Shown in pieces: positions 16,088 to 25,427 of a DNA stretch of 64,000 bases (position 1 is its first letter; each line of letters begins with the position of its first letter). Origin of the DNA: Rufibacter psychrotolerans (lineage in GTDB: Bacteria; Bacteroidota; Bacteroidia; Cytophagales; Hymenobacteraceae); assembly GCF_016924645.1 (NCBI RefSeq), contig NZ_JAFFJV010000005.1:1-64000 (forward strand). The letters run 5' to 3'. The translations under genes were made by a program, and so were the position numbers. The notes beneath the pieces are model-generated. The model saw only the letters and a program-made list of their open reading frames with translations. It did not search any database and was not told the origin of the DNA.

Positions 16088-16864
16088 CTAAGACACAATG
16101 CTTCGGCCGGAATGCCAGGTGCCTAAGGCAAGGAGTACCGCACTGCCCGCCAGGCTGTAGCCCATCTGGGGCACAAAAAAGCTGGCTTGCTTAGTCGTGG
16201 AGGCAAGCGCTGCGAAATAGGGCCAGCTGTACGGGTAGTACCCAATGTACTCCCAGCTGGAAGCAATCAGGAAGGCCAGCACGAACAGGATCCCCGACCC
16301 AATGCTTACCGCAATGCTCTTGCACCGGAAACTGATGCAGAACTGCAGGGTCAGGATAAACAGGGACCCGATAAAGATGCGGAAGATTCCCACGCTGATG
16401 CTCTGCACATGGTAGTAGTGCTGGAAACCGAACTCGGGCTTGAGAAAGCCCAGTACATATCCTGCCGCCAACACGCCCGCCCAAAACGTAGCAAACGACA
16501 CCAGCGTAAGCCCCAGCAACAGCAGGTACTTGTTCAGGAACACCGTCCATTTGGGCACCGGCGCGGCGTACAGTTGTTTCCAGCCGAAGGAGTTGTGTTC
16601 AATGCCGTTCACCAGCGCCGTGACCAGGGCCAGAAACAGCGGAATGAGCAACTGCGAGGTGGCCATGAAGTTGTTGGTCATCCAGATAAACCACGGGTCG
16701 GTGCCCGGTTTCAGAATTCTATCGCCCCGGAAAAAGAAGACCAGAAACGTCATGCCCACCACTGAGAGCGGCGCCAGCAACGAAAGCCACAGCGCCCAGG
16801 AGTTTTTGATTTTAAGCGCCTCAGCGGAGGCACCGCGGCGCAGATAGGTAATTGTAGTTTCCAT
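16088..16864 (-). CDS. ABC transporter permease
   Basis: A 258-residue membrane protein with about six hydrophobic segments (LWLSLLAPLSVVGMTFLVFF; LLIPLFLALVTALV; YLLLLGLTLVSFATFWAGVL; a FIGSLFILTLQFCI segment; GILFVLAFLIASS; a C-terminal one). This is the ABC-2 layout used with BcrA-type ATPases for peptide or lantibiotic resistance exporters. The start at 16864 lies 2 bases after the stop of the ATPase gene, so the two are translationally linked. The substrate is not known. Confidence 0.85.
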   Translation of the reverse strand: METTITYLRRGASAEALKIKNSWALWLSLLAPLSVVGMTFLVFFFRGDRILKPGTDPWFIWMTNNFMATSQLLIPLFLALVTALVNGIEHNSFGWKQLYAAPVPKWTVFLNKYLLLLGLTLVSFATFWAGVLAAGYVLGFLKPEFGFQHYYHVQSISVGIFRIFIGSLFILTLQFCISFRCKSIAVSIGSGILFVLAFLIASSWEYIGYYPYSWPYFAALASTTKQASFFVPQMGYSLAGSAVLLALGTWHSGRSIVS

Positions 16865-16866
16865 GG

Positions 16867-17823
16867 TTAAGCAAGGGTTAGGGTTGAGGAGAGAGTAGAA
16901 TCTGCTGCAATGGTGGCTTCCTGGGTCATGGACAGGAAAACCTCTTCCAGACTCCGCTGACCATACACCAGGCCAGACACCGCCAGGCCTTGCTCCACCA
17001 ACAGGCGGTTCAGGTGGGCTGCGGTTGGTTTGCAATCCACCGCTACCCGTATCAGGTTTTCCGTTAACGTCTCCACCGCAAACCCCTGCAGCAGCAATAC
17101 TTCCCTGGCTAATAAAGCGTTATCCACCTCTACTTCCAGGGTTTGGGTATGTGCCGCCACACGCCGTAGTTCCTGCACCGAGCCTTCAAAGGCAAGCGTT
17201 CCTTCGTGCAGAATGGAAAGATGGGTGACTGTTTTCTCTATTTCACTGAGCAGGTGGCTGGACAGAAAGATGGTTTTACCGTGCTTCTGGTTCAGGTCAA
17301 TCAGCAGCTCGCGCATCTCCCGGATGCCGCTGGGGTCTAAGCCGTTCGTAGGCTCGTCCAGGATGAGCAGCTCGGGGTCAGACAGCAGCGCCAGTGCGAT
17401 GCCCAGCCGCTGGCACATGCCCAGGGAATACTGCTTCACCGGCCTATGAGCATCCTGCTGCAGGCGCACAATCTCCAGCACGGCCTCCACCCGCTTCTTG
17501 TCTAGGCCCAGAAGGCGGCGCAGGACTTCCAGGTTGTCTCGGCCGGAAAGGTGGCGGTACAGGCTGGGCACTTCAATCAGGGCACCAATCTGCCGGAGCA
17601 CCTCCACCCTATTCCGGACCAGTTCCTTCCCGAACAAATCAATTGAACCGCCCGAGGGGGTCAGCAAACCCAGCAGCAGGCGGATGGTGGTGGTTTTACC
17701 GGCCCCGTTGGGCCCCAGAAACCCGTAGATGCTGCCTTTGGGGATGTTCAGGTGTAAGCCGGTCAGGATTTCGCGGCTGCCGTAGCGGTAGCGCAGGTCC
17801 TGCGTTTGGATAAGGTGTTTCAT
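16867..17823 (-). CDS. ABC transporter ATP-binding protein (BcrA/CcmA type)
   Basis: A 318-residue ATPase. Walker A GPNGAGKTT is at 37-45, the signature segment YSLGMCQRLGIA lies near 137-148, and Walker B LLILDEPTNGLDP follows. A C-terminal extension of about 100 residues is typical of bacitracin/lantibiotic exporter ATPases. The start at 17823 gives MKHLIQTQDL; a start 8 residues earlier is possible. The pair diverges from the LytS/LytTR genes 207 bases away, so those regulators could control it (inference). Confidence 0.92.
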   Translation of the reverse strand: MKHLIQTQDLRYRYGSREILTGLHLNIPKGSIYGFLGPNGAGKTTTIRLLLGLLTPSGGSIDLFGKELVRNRVEVLRQIGALIEVPSLYRHLSGRDNLEVLRRLLGLDKKRVEAVLEIVRLQQDAHRPVKQYSLGMCQRLGIALALLSDPELLILDEPTNGLDPSGIREMRELLIDLNQKHGKTIFLSSHLLSEIEKTVTHLSILHEGTLAFEGSVQELRRVAAHTQTLEVEVDNALLAREVLLLQGFAVETLTENLIRVAVDCKPTAAHLNRLLVEQGLAVSGLVYGQRSLEEVFLSMTQEATIAADSTLSSTLTLA

Positions 17824-18003
17824 AGCCGAAGGGGTTTGATGCTTCAAATGAAAGCGGTTCCTCGGGCGGCTGCAACTAAACTATACCAACCCCTTATTCT
17901 TGTAGACGAATCCCGCTTTTACCCATTGCAAGCTGTTCATCTATAAATTTTGGGCGTTGGTCTAAATCCTTTTCGTTCCTGCGGGAAAGCGTAGGTGAAT
18001 GCG

Positions 18004-18011
18004 TAGTTTTG
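18004..18011 (+). promoter_or_regulatory. Promoter -7 element for the LytS/LytTR gene run
   Basis: TAGTTTTG fully matches TAnnTTTG, 20 bases before the ATG of the first histidine kinase gene, implying a short leader. Confidence 0.5.
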
Positions 18012-18030
18012 GCTTGTTTTCAGGAAAACG

Positions 18031-19074
18031 ATGAAGAAACATACGCCGCTTCTGCTCCATGTGCTGCTTTGGGTAGCGCTGCTGGTATTTAATCTATTCT
18101 ATTCCAACTTCAGGTACAACTCCCTGCCCATTACCTGGATGCTGGTAGATCTGGCGCAAACGTTCCTGTTTCACCTGGCCCTGTTCTATTTCAATTGGTT
18201 TGTTTTGGTGCCTAAGATCCTGGCCAAAGACAAAGTGGTCCTGTATGCTTTAGCGGTAATTCTCACCCTGGCGGCCTTTGCGGCCATCCGTACGCCCCTT
18301 GAGTTGTATGAATGGAAAAGAATTGCCGCCCATGATCCTAAAATAGCCGCCCAGATCAGGAAGTCGCCTGCCATCACCAGGTTCTCTACCATTATGGTGC
18401 AACTTGCGATCATGGGCATCATGAACGTATTCCTGAGCTCGGCACTCAAGGTTACCGGCGATTACCTGCGCAACGAACGCCGCCGCAAAGAACTGGAGCA
18501 CCAGCAGACCACTACCGAACTGGAATTGCTCAAAGCCCAGGTGAACCCGCATTTCCTGTTCAACACGCTCAACAACATCTACTCACTGGCCTACCAGAAC
18601 GCCCCCAGCACCCCCGATGCCATCCTGAAGCTGTCGCTGCTGCTGCGCTACCAACTCTACGAGACCGATACCCCGCTGGTGCCGCTGGAGAAAGAGATTG
18701 AGCACCTGGAACATCTGCTGGACCTGCACCGGCTAAGATTGCCCAACCCCGAGCTGTTGACTCTGGATGTGAAAGGCACTGTATCTAAGGTTTTGCTGCC
18801 ACCCATGCTACTTATGCCCCTGGTAGAGAACATGTTCAAGCACGGGCTCACCACTGCCCCCATGCACATTTGCCTGCACACCGAGGACGGCCAACTTACC
18901 TTCGCCACGCATAACACCAGCAAACGCACGCCCAATCAAGATGCTTTTGGCGGGATTGGCTTGCAGAACCTCCGGCGGCGACTGGAACTGCTGTACCCTA
19001 ATGCCTACACCCTGGACACCAACCTGCAGAACCAGCAATTTGACGTGAAACTGGTCTTGAATACCTTATCTTAA
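18031..19074 (+). CDS. LytS-type sensor histidine kinase
   Basis: A 347-residue membrane kinase with four hydrophobic helices in residues 1-142, a short coiled coil (RNERRRKELEHQQTTTELELLKAQ), and the His_kinase phospho-acceptor motif VNPHFLFNTL with His174. The ATPase part has LLPPMLLMPLVENMFKH (N-box) and GGIGLQNLRRRLELLY. It has no large extracytoplasmic sensor domain; the membrane part probably senses the signal. The LytTR regulator gene begins 15 bases after the stop, so they form a two-component pair. Confidence 0.92.
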   Translation: MKKHTPLLLHVLLWVALLVFNLFYSNFRYNSLPITWMLVDLAQTFLFHLALFYFNWFVLVPKILAKDKVVLYALAVILTLAAFAAIRTPLELYEWKRIAAHDPKIAAQIRKSPAITRFSTIMVQLAIMGIMNVFLSSALKVTGDYLRNERRRKELEHQQTTTELELLKAQVNPHFLFNTLNNIYSLAYQNAPSTPDAILKLSLLLRYQLYETDTPLVPLEKEIEHLEHLLDLHRLRLPNPELLTLDVKGTVSKVLLPPMLLMPLVENMFKHGLTTAPMHICLHTEDGQLTFATHNTSKRTPNQDAFGGIGLQNLRRRLELLYPNAYTLDTNLQNQQFDVKLVLNTLS

Positions 19075-19089
19075 CCATTAACTTGCCGT

Positions 19090-19818
19090 ATGCAACTGAC
19101 CTGCCTCGCCATTGACGATGAACCGCTCGCGCTGGACCTCATGCGCTCCTACATCAGCAAGATCCCGTTTCTGAACCTGGTCCAAACCTGTTCCAGTGCC
19201 CTGGAGGCCATGGCCATCCTGCAGCGGCAACCCATCGATCTCCTGTTCCTGGACATTGAGATGCCCGAGATTACCGGTGTGCAGTTTGTGCAATCGCTGA
19301 CGAACCGGCCGGCCGTCATCTTCACCACCGCGTACCCGCAGTACGCCCTGGACGGCTTTACCCTGGATGCCGTAGACTACCTGCTCAAGCCTATCCCCTT
19401 TGACCGGTTCTTCAAAGCCGTGAACAAAGTCTATGAACGGGCCCAGTTGCAACCCGCTGCCGCATCGGCTCCCACCCAAGCAACCCACCAACCTGATACT
19501 GAGGATTTCATCTTCGTGAAGGCAGATTATAAGACCTTACGGGTAAACCTGAGAGATATTCTCTTTATTGAAGGGCTCAAGGATTACGTGATCCTACACA
19601 CCACTTCGCGCAAGATTATCACGCTGTTATCCATGAACAAGATCATGGAGAAGTTGCCTGAACTGGAGTTCGCCCGCGTGCACCGCTCTTACATTGTTTC
19701 TCTGGCGCACATTGACAGTATTGAGAAAAGCCGCATCAAAATAAAGGAGCAGGAAATACCCATTGGCGACAGCTACAAAGAAAGTTTTATGCGCTGGGTG
19801 GAAAGCAAGAACTTATAG
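19090..19818 (+). CDS. LytTR-type response regulator (pair 1)
   Basis: A 242-residue regulator. The receiver domain (1-120) has the acidic pocket DDE at 9-11, phospho-acceptor Asp55 in FLDIEMPE, and Lys in LLKPIPFD. A linker rich in Ala/Pro/Thr/Gln (about 120-135) precedes the LytTR DNA-binding domain (about 140-240: FIFVKADYKTLRVN, EFARVHRSYIVSLAHID). It binds target promoters as part of the pair with the kinase gene just upstream. Targets are unknown; the divergent ABC exporter is a candidate. Confidence 0.93.
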   Translation: MQLTCLAIDDEPLALDLMRSYISKIPFLNLVQTCSSALEAMAILQRQPIDLLFLDIEMPEITGVQFVQSLTNRPAVIFTTAYPQYALDGFTLDAVDYLLKPIPFDRFFKAVNKVYERAQLQPAAASAPTQATHQPDTEDFIFVKADYKTLRVNLRDILFIEGLKDYVILHTTSRKIITLLSMNKIMEKLPELEFARVHRSYIVSLAHIDSIEKSRIKIKEQEIPIGDSYKESFMRWVESKNL

Positions 19819-19871
19819 TCGATGCGCTATATTTGGCCTGATTTTCCCAAATTGGCTTAAAAACGGATTGC

Positions 19872-20960
19872 TTGGCTTCCTTTCTGCAGAAAAAACGGTT
19901 GTATGTGACGCTCTTCCTGGGGTGGTGCCTGCTGGGGATCTTCTCCTCGGTGCAGTACTACCTCATGGAGAAAGGCGGCGACATGCCGGTGACCCTGGGC
20001 AAAGCCTTTCTGCGGCAACTCCCCTTCTACTTTCTTTGGGCCTGTTACACTCCTTTTATTCTGGCGCTGAGTAACCGCTGGATTCACCGGCAAGTTTCCA
20101 CCGCTTCGCTGCTGGCCCGGCACCTGCCCATTGCCATTGCCGTAGCACTTTTGCAGACCACTTTCCAGGCGCTCTTCACGTACTCGCTCCGCACCGCGGG
20201 CTCCAAATACGAGCTGTGGGATTACGTGCGGGGCTATCTGGGCAGTTGGTTTCATTTCCAGCTCATCATCTACGCCATGGTGGCGGGTATTGGCTACGCA
20301 TTTACGTACCGCCGTTTTTACCGGGAACGGGAGGCGCGGGCCCTTGCCTTGGAAAAACAGCTCAGCGATGCCCGCCTGGAAAGCCTCAAAATGCAACTGC
20401 AGCCGCATTTCCTCTTCAATACGCTCAACTCCATTTCCATGCTGGTGCGCAGACACGAAGAACAGACCGCCATTAAAATGATTGCGGGCCTGAGTGATTT
20501 GTTGCGGTTCCTACTGGACAGCTCGCACGTGCAGTTGATTCCCCTGTGCCAGGAAATAGCCTTGGTGCAGAAATACCTGGAGATTGAAGGCATCCGTTTT
20601 CAGGACCGGCTCACCTATTCCATTCAGGTAGATCCCACCGCCGAAAAAATTAAAGTACCTGCCTTGTTGCTGCAGCCGCTGGTGGAGAATGCCTTACGCC
20701 ATGGCCTGAAAGAGAAACTTACAGGTGGCCAGGTACAGATTACGGCCTCCGCCCAGCACCAGCACCTGATTCTTGAGGTGCAGGATAACGGCATTGGGCT
20801 AACGGAAAACCTTGGGTCTGCCAGCGGAATAGGCCTGCGCAACACGCGGCAGCGCCTGGAAACCTTGTACGGTGAGGCCGCGCAATTTCACCTATCACCA
20901 GCATGCGGTGGCGGCACCCTAGCCCAGATTATTCTCCCAACCTCAGCTAACCATGACTAA
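19872..20960 (+). CDS. LytS-type sensor histidine kinase (pair 2)
   Basis: A 362-residue kinase. Membrane helices lie in about 10-30, 50-68, 85-103 and 125-145. The phospho-acceptor motif LQPHFLFNTLN has His179, and the ATPase motifs LLLQPLVENALRHG, DNGIGL and GIGLRNTRQRLETLYG are all present. The start is uncertain: TTG at 19872 is the best in-frame choice and gives a normal first helix; no ATG fits upstream. The gene overlaps the next regulator gene by 8 bases. It is a paralogue-like neighbour of the kinase at 18031. Confidence 0.9.
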   Translation: MASFLQKKRLYVTLFLGWCLLGIFSSVQYYLMEKGGDMPVTLGKAFLRQLPFYFLWACYTPFILALSNRWIHRQVSTASLLARHLPIAIAVALLQTTFQALFTYSLRTAGSKYELWDYVRGYLGSWFHFQLIIYAMVAGIGYAFTYRRFYREREARALALEKQLSDARLESLKMQLQPHFLFNTLNSISMLVRRHEEQTAIKMIAGLSDLLRFLLDSSHVQLIPLCQEIALVQKYLEIEGIRFQDRLTYSIQVDPTAEKIKVPALLLQPLVENALRHGLKEKLTGGQVQITASAQHQHLILEVQDNGIGLTENLGSASGIGLRNTRQRLETLYGEAAQFHLSPACGGGTLAQIILPTSANHD

Positions 20961-21726
20961 AATCAGAACCATAGTAGTGGACGATGAGCCCCTGGCCCGG
21001 GAAGGCCTGGCGTTATTGCTGGAAAGTGACCCGGAAATAGAGGTAGTGACTACCTGCGGCCACGGGGCCGAGGCATTGGAGAAGATATCCCAACTCCGTC
21101 CCGATTTGTTGTTCCTGGACATCCAGATGCCGGGCATGACCGGGTTGGAAGTAGCTTCCCGCCTGCCTGCCGGACAGGTGCCGGTAATCGTTTTCGTGAC
21201 GGCCTATGACCAGTATGCCCTGCAGGCTTTTGAAGCCAACGCCGTAGACTACCTGTTAAAACCCTTTGATGACGAGCGTTTCTTCCGCACGCTTTCCAAA
21301 GCAAAGCGGTATGTCCAGAGAAATCCCTCGGCAGAGCAATTGCAGCTTCAGTTGACCCAGGTGCTCCAGCACTTGGCCCCGCCCACTCCTCCCCGGTACC
21401 TGCAGAGAATTTTGGTGAAAGAAGCGCAAGGCCAAGTGGTGCTGAAAGTCTCTGACATTGACTGGCTGCAGGCCGAGGACTACTACGTGGCCATCCATCT
21501 GGGCCGGAAAAAATACCTGCACCGCGAACCGTTGCAGCAACTGGAAACGCAGCTGGACCCCAGGCAATTTGTGCGCATCCACCGCAGCACCATCGTGAAC
21601 ATTGACCGTATTCAGTCTTTGCAGACGTATTTCAACCAGGAAGCAGTGGCGGTGCTGCAGGACGGCACCCAACTTAAAGTAAGCCGGTCACGCCGCGAGC
21701 CGCTGCAACAGCAGTTGGAATCATAG
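20953..21726 (+). CDS. LytTR-type response regulator (pair 2)
   Basis: A 257-residue regulator overlapping the kinase stop by 8 bases. Receiver: DDEP at 10-13, Asp56 in FLDIQMPG, Lys in LLKPFDDE. An intervening stretch (about 118-145) contains QLQLQLTQVLQHL. The LytTR domain follows (VVLKVSDIDWLQAEDYYVAIHLG, then QFVRIHRSTIVNIDRI). Two adjacent LytS/LytTR pairs probably arose by duplication or joint recruitment. Which genes it controls is not shown by the sequence. Confidence 0.93.
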   Translation: MTKIRTIVVDDEPLAREGLALLLESDPEIEVVTTCGHGAEALEKISQLRPDLLFLDIQMPGMTGLEVASRLPAGQVPVIVFVTAYDQYALQAFEANAVDYLLKPFDDERFFRTLSKAKRYVQRNPSAEQLQLQLTQVLQHLAPPTPPRYLQRILVKEAQGQVVLKVSDIDWLQAEDYYVAIHLGRKKYLHREPLQQLETQLDPRQFVRIHRSTIVNIDRIQSLQTYFNQEAVAVLQDGTQLKVSRSRREPLQQQLES

Positions 21727-21831
21727 GGCCTGTTCCGCCACTGACTGCATCAAAGGAACCATCGGCCGTTAGGCTCTGCCGTTGGCTGCAATTGCCTTCT
21801 TTTCTTTTTTAGAGTACCGGTTCTTCGCGCT

Positions 21832-21867
21832 GTTTCAGAGCCGTTTTCAGAAAAACAGGCCTGAAAC
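21832..21867. repeat. Intergenic hairpin of the dispersed family
   Basis: GTTTCAG at 21832-21838 pairs with CTGAAAC at 21861-21867, with a partly paired GTTTTC..GAAAAAC centre. It fits the GTTTyrGGsCTGTTTT pattern seen between many genes of the window. It is imperfect, so terminator strength is doubtful. Confidence 0.5.
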
Positions 21868-21890
21868 GCCCCACCAAACCGTTTACCTCT

Positions 21891-23426
21891 ATGAAAAAGA
21901 AGCTTTTGATGTTAGCCCTGGCCACCGTGACTGGGCTTGCGCACGCCCAGAAACAGAAAACCACCTCTACAGCTCAGCAGGTAGTACAACAAGCCATTGC
22001 CGCGATGGGCGGAGAAGCAGCCCTGAAATCCATCTCTTCCCTTTCCTACCACGGCATCGGGCACCGGTACTGGACCGAACAATCCGAAAGGCCGGAGGGC
22101 CCCTGGATTGTCTCTTACGTGCAGGTTGATGAACTGCGGGATGTGGCACAGAGCCGGTTACTCAGGAAAACGCAAAGCAAGTTCACCCAATCGCCGGAAT
22201 GGAGCCCGGTTACCCTGAAAATTTCAGAGGGAGCCGCCGCCCAGGAAGTCGGTGCCCGGGTGGTTCCCGGCAGGTCTAACCAATTGCGGGAAGCAGAGGA
22301 GACCTTCGCCCTGGCTCCGGAACGGCTCCTGCTGACGGCTTTGCAGGCCAAGGACCTGAAACTGGAAAAGCAGCTAATTTACCAGAATGTGCCGCATCAG
22401 GTTCTCTCCTTTACCTGGAACGGCAACCCCTTGCGCCTGCTCCTGAACGCCCACACGCACCTACCCACCGCCCTGGACCTCACCGATTCGTACCCCGATG
22501 ACCTGTTCATCGGGCGATGGGGCGATGTCACCACCCGCACCATCTACTCTTACTGGACCCTGGAGGCGGGCGGAATACGGTACCCGCGCCAGCGTACCGT
22601 GGAGCGAAACCAGCAACCGTATGAGGAGTTTACCATTCTGGACCTGAAGCTGAACCCTGCCGCCCCGGCGGATACTTTCGCCATTCCAGAGGCAACCCGC
22701 CAGGCTTTCCTGATACAACCCGCTCGGAACATAGACAGCTTGCCGTTGGGTCTGCCCAACAAACCCGCAGACACCCTGGCGGTTGGGGTGGTGAAAATAC
22801 CCGGCATGTGGGATGTGGCCATTGTGCAGCAGCCAGACGGTTTGCTTATCCTGGAAGCTCCTATCTCGGCGGGGTACTCCAGCAAGGTCATCGCGGAAGC
22901 AAATAGGCGCTTTCCTAACCAGAAGATCAAAGGCGTGATCACCACCTCAGATGCCTGGCCGCACTTCGCCGGCATTCGGGAATATGCGGCGTTGGGCATT
23001 CCCATCATCGCCTTGGACCTGAACAAGCCTATTCTGGAACGCTACCTCAAAGCCCCGCATACCCAGCATCCGGATCTGCTGCAAACCAAGCGCAGAAAAG
23101 CAGACATTACTTTGGTTTCAGGCAAAACCGTGATTGGGACCGGACCGAACCGGCTGGAACTGTACCCGGTGCGCGGTGAGGGTGGTGAGCGCATGATGAT
23201 GGCCTATTTTCCCGAGCATCAGTTGCTTTACGGGAGTGACCTGGCCCAGCGTATGCCGGATAAGTCGTTCTTCATGCCGCAGTATGTCTCTGAACTAACG
23301 CAGGCCGTGCAGCGCGAACACCTGAAGGTAAAGAAGGTATTTGCCATGCACCTGGAGGAAACCGACTGGGCTGAGTTGGAGGCGGCGGTTCAGAAAGCAG
23401 CCCAACCGCTGAGTTTGAAGAAGTAA
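21891..23426 (+). CDS. Secreted protein with a degenerate MBL-fold C-terminus
   Basis: A 511-residue protein with a signal peptide (1-19, ending AHAQ). Residues 30-280 are an unassigned beta-rich region. Residues 300-500 follow the MBL-fold layout: DGLLILEAPISAGYSSKVI, then KIKGVITTSDAWPHFAG, then FPEHQLLYGSDL. Where active MBL proteins have HxHxDH this one has SDAWPH: only the last His is kept, so the dinuclear zinc site is probably lost. It may be a non-catalytic relative or use another chemistry. It is a single gene upstream of dapA. Confidence 0.7.
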   Translation: MKKKLLMLALATVTGLAHAQKQKTTSTAQQVVQQAIAAMGGEAALKSISSLSYHGIGHRYWTEQSERPEGPWIVSYVQVDELRDVAQSRLLRKTQSKFTQSPEWSPVTLKISEGAAAQEVGARVVPGRSNQLREAEETFALAPERLLLTALQAKDLKLEKQLIYQNVPHQVLSFTWNGNPLRLLLNAHTHLPTALDLTDSYPDDLFIGRWGDVTTRTIYSYWTLEAGGIRYPRQRTVERNQQPYEEFTILDLKLNPAAPADTFAIPEATRQAFLIQPARNIDSLPLGLPNKPADTLAVGVVKIPGMWDVAIVQQPDGLLILEAPISAGYSSKVIAEANRRFPNQKIKGVITTSDAWPHFAGIREYAALGIPIIALDLNKPILERYLKAPHTQHPDLLQTKRRKADITLVSGKTVIGTGPNRLELYPVRGEGGERMMMAYFPEHQLLYGSDLAQRMPDKSFFMPQYVSELTQAVQREHLKVKKVFAMHLEETDWAELEAAVQKAAQPLSLKK

Positions 23427-23505
23427 ATGGGCCAGGCAAAGAGAGGCGTTTTTTCTTTCTCAGAACAAACGTTAGGCATGGTTTAAAACTGTTGGGGCAA
23501 AAACG

Positions 23506-23513
23506 TATCTTTG
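23506..23513 (+). promoter_or_regulatory. Promoter -7 element for dapA
   Basis: TATCTTTG fully matches TAnnTTTG, 30 bases before the dapA ATG at 23544. Confidence 0.6.
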
Positions 23514-23543
23514 CGGCCTAAATACTTCATCAAGAAAACAAAC

Positions 23544-24422
23544 ATGCAAGCATTGAGAGGAACAGGTGTGGCATTGGTAACACCCTTTACTTCAGACCTG
23601 TCCGTAGACATAGAGGCTTTCGGCCGATTGATTGATTTTACGCTGGACAACGGCGCCGATTACCTGATTGTGAACGGCACTACCGGCGAGAGCGTGACCA
23701 CTACCCCAGAGGAAAGAACGCAACTTCTGGCCTTTGCTAAAGAGCGTATAGCAGGCCGTAAGCCCCTGGTGTACGGCTTGGGCAGCAACGACACCAGATC
23801 AGTGCTGGAGAAGATCCAAAAGATTGACTTCACCGGCATTGACGCCATACTAAGCGTGTGCCCGTATTACAACAAGCCGTCGCAAGAGGGTGTTTTCCTG
23901 CACTACACCGCCATTGCCGATGCTTCTCCGGTACCGGTATTGCTCTACAACGTGCCCGGCCGCACTGGCATTAACATGACCGCTGCCACTACCCTGCGGT
24001 TGGCCCAGCACCCCAACATCATCGGGACCAAAGATGCCTGCGGAAACCTGGAGCAGTACATGGCCATCATTGAGGAAAAACCGGAAGGTTTCCTGGTGAT
24101 CAGCGGCGATGACATGACCACCGTGCCCCTGATCTCAGTGGGCGGCGACGGTATCATCTCGGTACTGGCCAATGCGTTCCCGGAAAGATTCAGCCGTATG
24201 ACGCGCCTGGCCTTGGAAGGTAACTTCAAAGAAGCCGGTGCTTTGCAACGCTCCTTCGGGAAAATAAACCCGCTTATGTACGAAGAGGCTAATCCGGTAG
24301 GTGTGAAGCTGGTGCTGGAGCAAGTGGGCATCTGCGGACCGTACGTACGTCTTCCCTTGGCCCCTGCCTCGGCTAGCCTGAAGCAGCGGGTACTGGATGC
24401 CGCTACCCCGCTCCTGTCCTAA
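23544..24422 (+). CDS. dapA: 4-hydroxy-tetrahydrodipicolinate synthase
   Basis: A 292-residue DapA of usual length; it condenses pyruvate with aspartate semialdehyde in lysine and meso-diaminopimelate synthesis. Seen are GTTGES (45-50), Tyr135 in LLYNVPGRT, and the Schiff-base Lys163 in IIGTKDACGN. The start at 23544 gives MQALRGTGVALVTPF, the family norm. A longer upstream reading would overlap the promoter. The next gene starts 33 bases on, in the same direction. Confidence 0.97.
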   Translation: MQALRGTGVALVTPFTSDLSVDIEAFGRLIDFTLDNGADYLIVNGTTGESVTTTPEERTQLLAFAKERIAGRKPLVYGLGSNDTRSVLEKIQKIDFTGIDAILSVCPYYNKPSQEGVFLHYTAIADASPVPVLLYNVPGRTGINMTAATTLRLAQHPNIIGTKDACGNLEQYMAIIEEKPEGFLVISGDDMTTVPLISVGGDGIISVLANAFPERFSRMTRLALEGNFKEAGALQRSFGKINPLMYEEANPVGVKLVLEQVGICGPYVRLPLAPASASLKQRVLDAATPLLS

Positions 24423-24455
24423 GACTTTGATTCTGGCCTCTTTTTCAGAAAACAA

Positions 24456-25415
24456 ATGAAAAACCGACTTCTGCTGTTTGCGGTGCTTCTCTTCTGGAGT
24501 TTGTTGCGGGTGCAGGCGCAATCTGGAGCTGTAACTGCCGGCGAACCCATTGAACTGAACACCGCCAAAGGATCGCTCAAGGGCACGTTGCTGGTCCCTG
24601 CCTCGGGGAAACCAATGCCGGTGGTGCTGATCCTCTCCGGCTCTGGCCCTACCGACCGGGACGGGAATAACCCCATGATGCAGAACAACAGCCTGAAAAT
24701 GGTGGCCGAAGAACTGCACGCCCAGGGTATTGCCTCTCTGCGCTACGACAAACGCGGCATAGCCGAAAGCAAAGCGGCTGCCATGTCTGAATTTGATCTG
24801 CGGTTTGACCATTACGTGCAGGATGCCGCCGCCTGGGCGCAGCAGTTGAAGAAAGACAAGCGGTTCAGCAAAGTAGTGGTGCTGGGCCACAGTGAAGGTT
24901 CGCTCATTGGCATGATTGCTGCCCGCCAGGCCAAAGCCGATGGGTTTATTTCCCTGGCCGGGGCAGGCCAGCCCGCCGACAAGGTCATCCGCCAGCAATT
25001 GATGATGCAGCCCAAGATGGTCACTGAAGCCGCCTACCCTATCCTGGACCAACTGGTGCAGGGCCACACCGTGGCAGAGGTGAACCCCATGCTGGCTTCG
25101 TTGTTCCGCCCCAGTGTACAGCCATATCTCATTTCCTGGTTCAAGTATGATCCGCAGGCCGAAATCAGGAAGCTGACCGTGCCGGTGCTGGTGGTGCAGG
25201 GCAACCTTGATCTGCAGGTAACCACCAATGAGGCTACTTTACTGGCTACCGCCGCCCCTAAAAGCAAACTGGTAGAAGTGGAGAACATGAACCACGTACT
25301 CAAAGAAACCACTATGGACCTGAAAGCGAACATGGCGACGTACTCCAACCCAACCCTTCCGCTAGCGTCCAAGCTGATGCCTGAGGTAGTTGGGTTTGTG
25401 AAAGGAATCAAGTAG
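24456..25415 (+). CDS. Secreted alpha/beta hydrolase
   Basis: A 319-residue alpha/beta-hydrolase with a signal peptide (MKNRLLLFAVLLFWSLLRVQAQ). The oxyanion strand is VVLILSGSGPTDRDGNN and the nucleophile elbow GHSEGS holds the catalytic Ser. An acid residue is likely in VQGNLDLQV and the His in NMNHVLKE near 275. This is the usual 'alpha/beta fold hydrolase/acyl-peptidase-like' group of Bacteroidota. Substrate unknown. It ends before a 25-bp perfect terminator. Confidence 0.88.
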   Translation: MKNRLLLFAVLLFWSLLRVQAQSGAVTAGEPIELNTAKGSLKGTLLVPASGKPMPVVLILSGSGPTDRDGNNPMMQNNSLKMVAEELHAQGIASLRYDKRGIAESKAAAMSEFDLRFDHYVQDAAAWAQQLKKDKRFSKVVVLGHSEGSLIGMIAARQAKADGFISLAGAGQPADKVIRQQLMMQPKMVTEAAYPILDQLVQGHTVAEVNPMLASLFRPSVQPYLISWFKYDPQAEIRKLTVPVLVVQGNLDLQVTTNEATLLATAAPKSKLVEVENMNHVLKETTMDLKANMATYSNPTLPLASKLMPEVVGFVKGIK

Positions 25416-25427
25416 CACCTTCACGCA

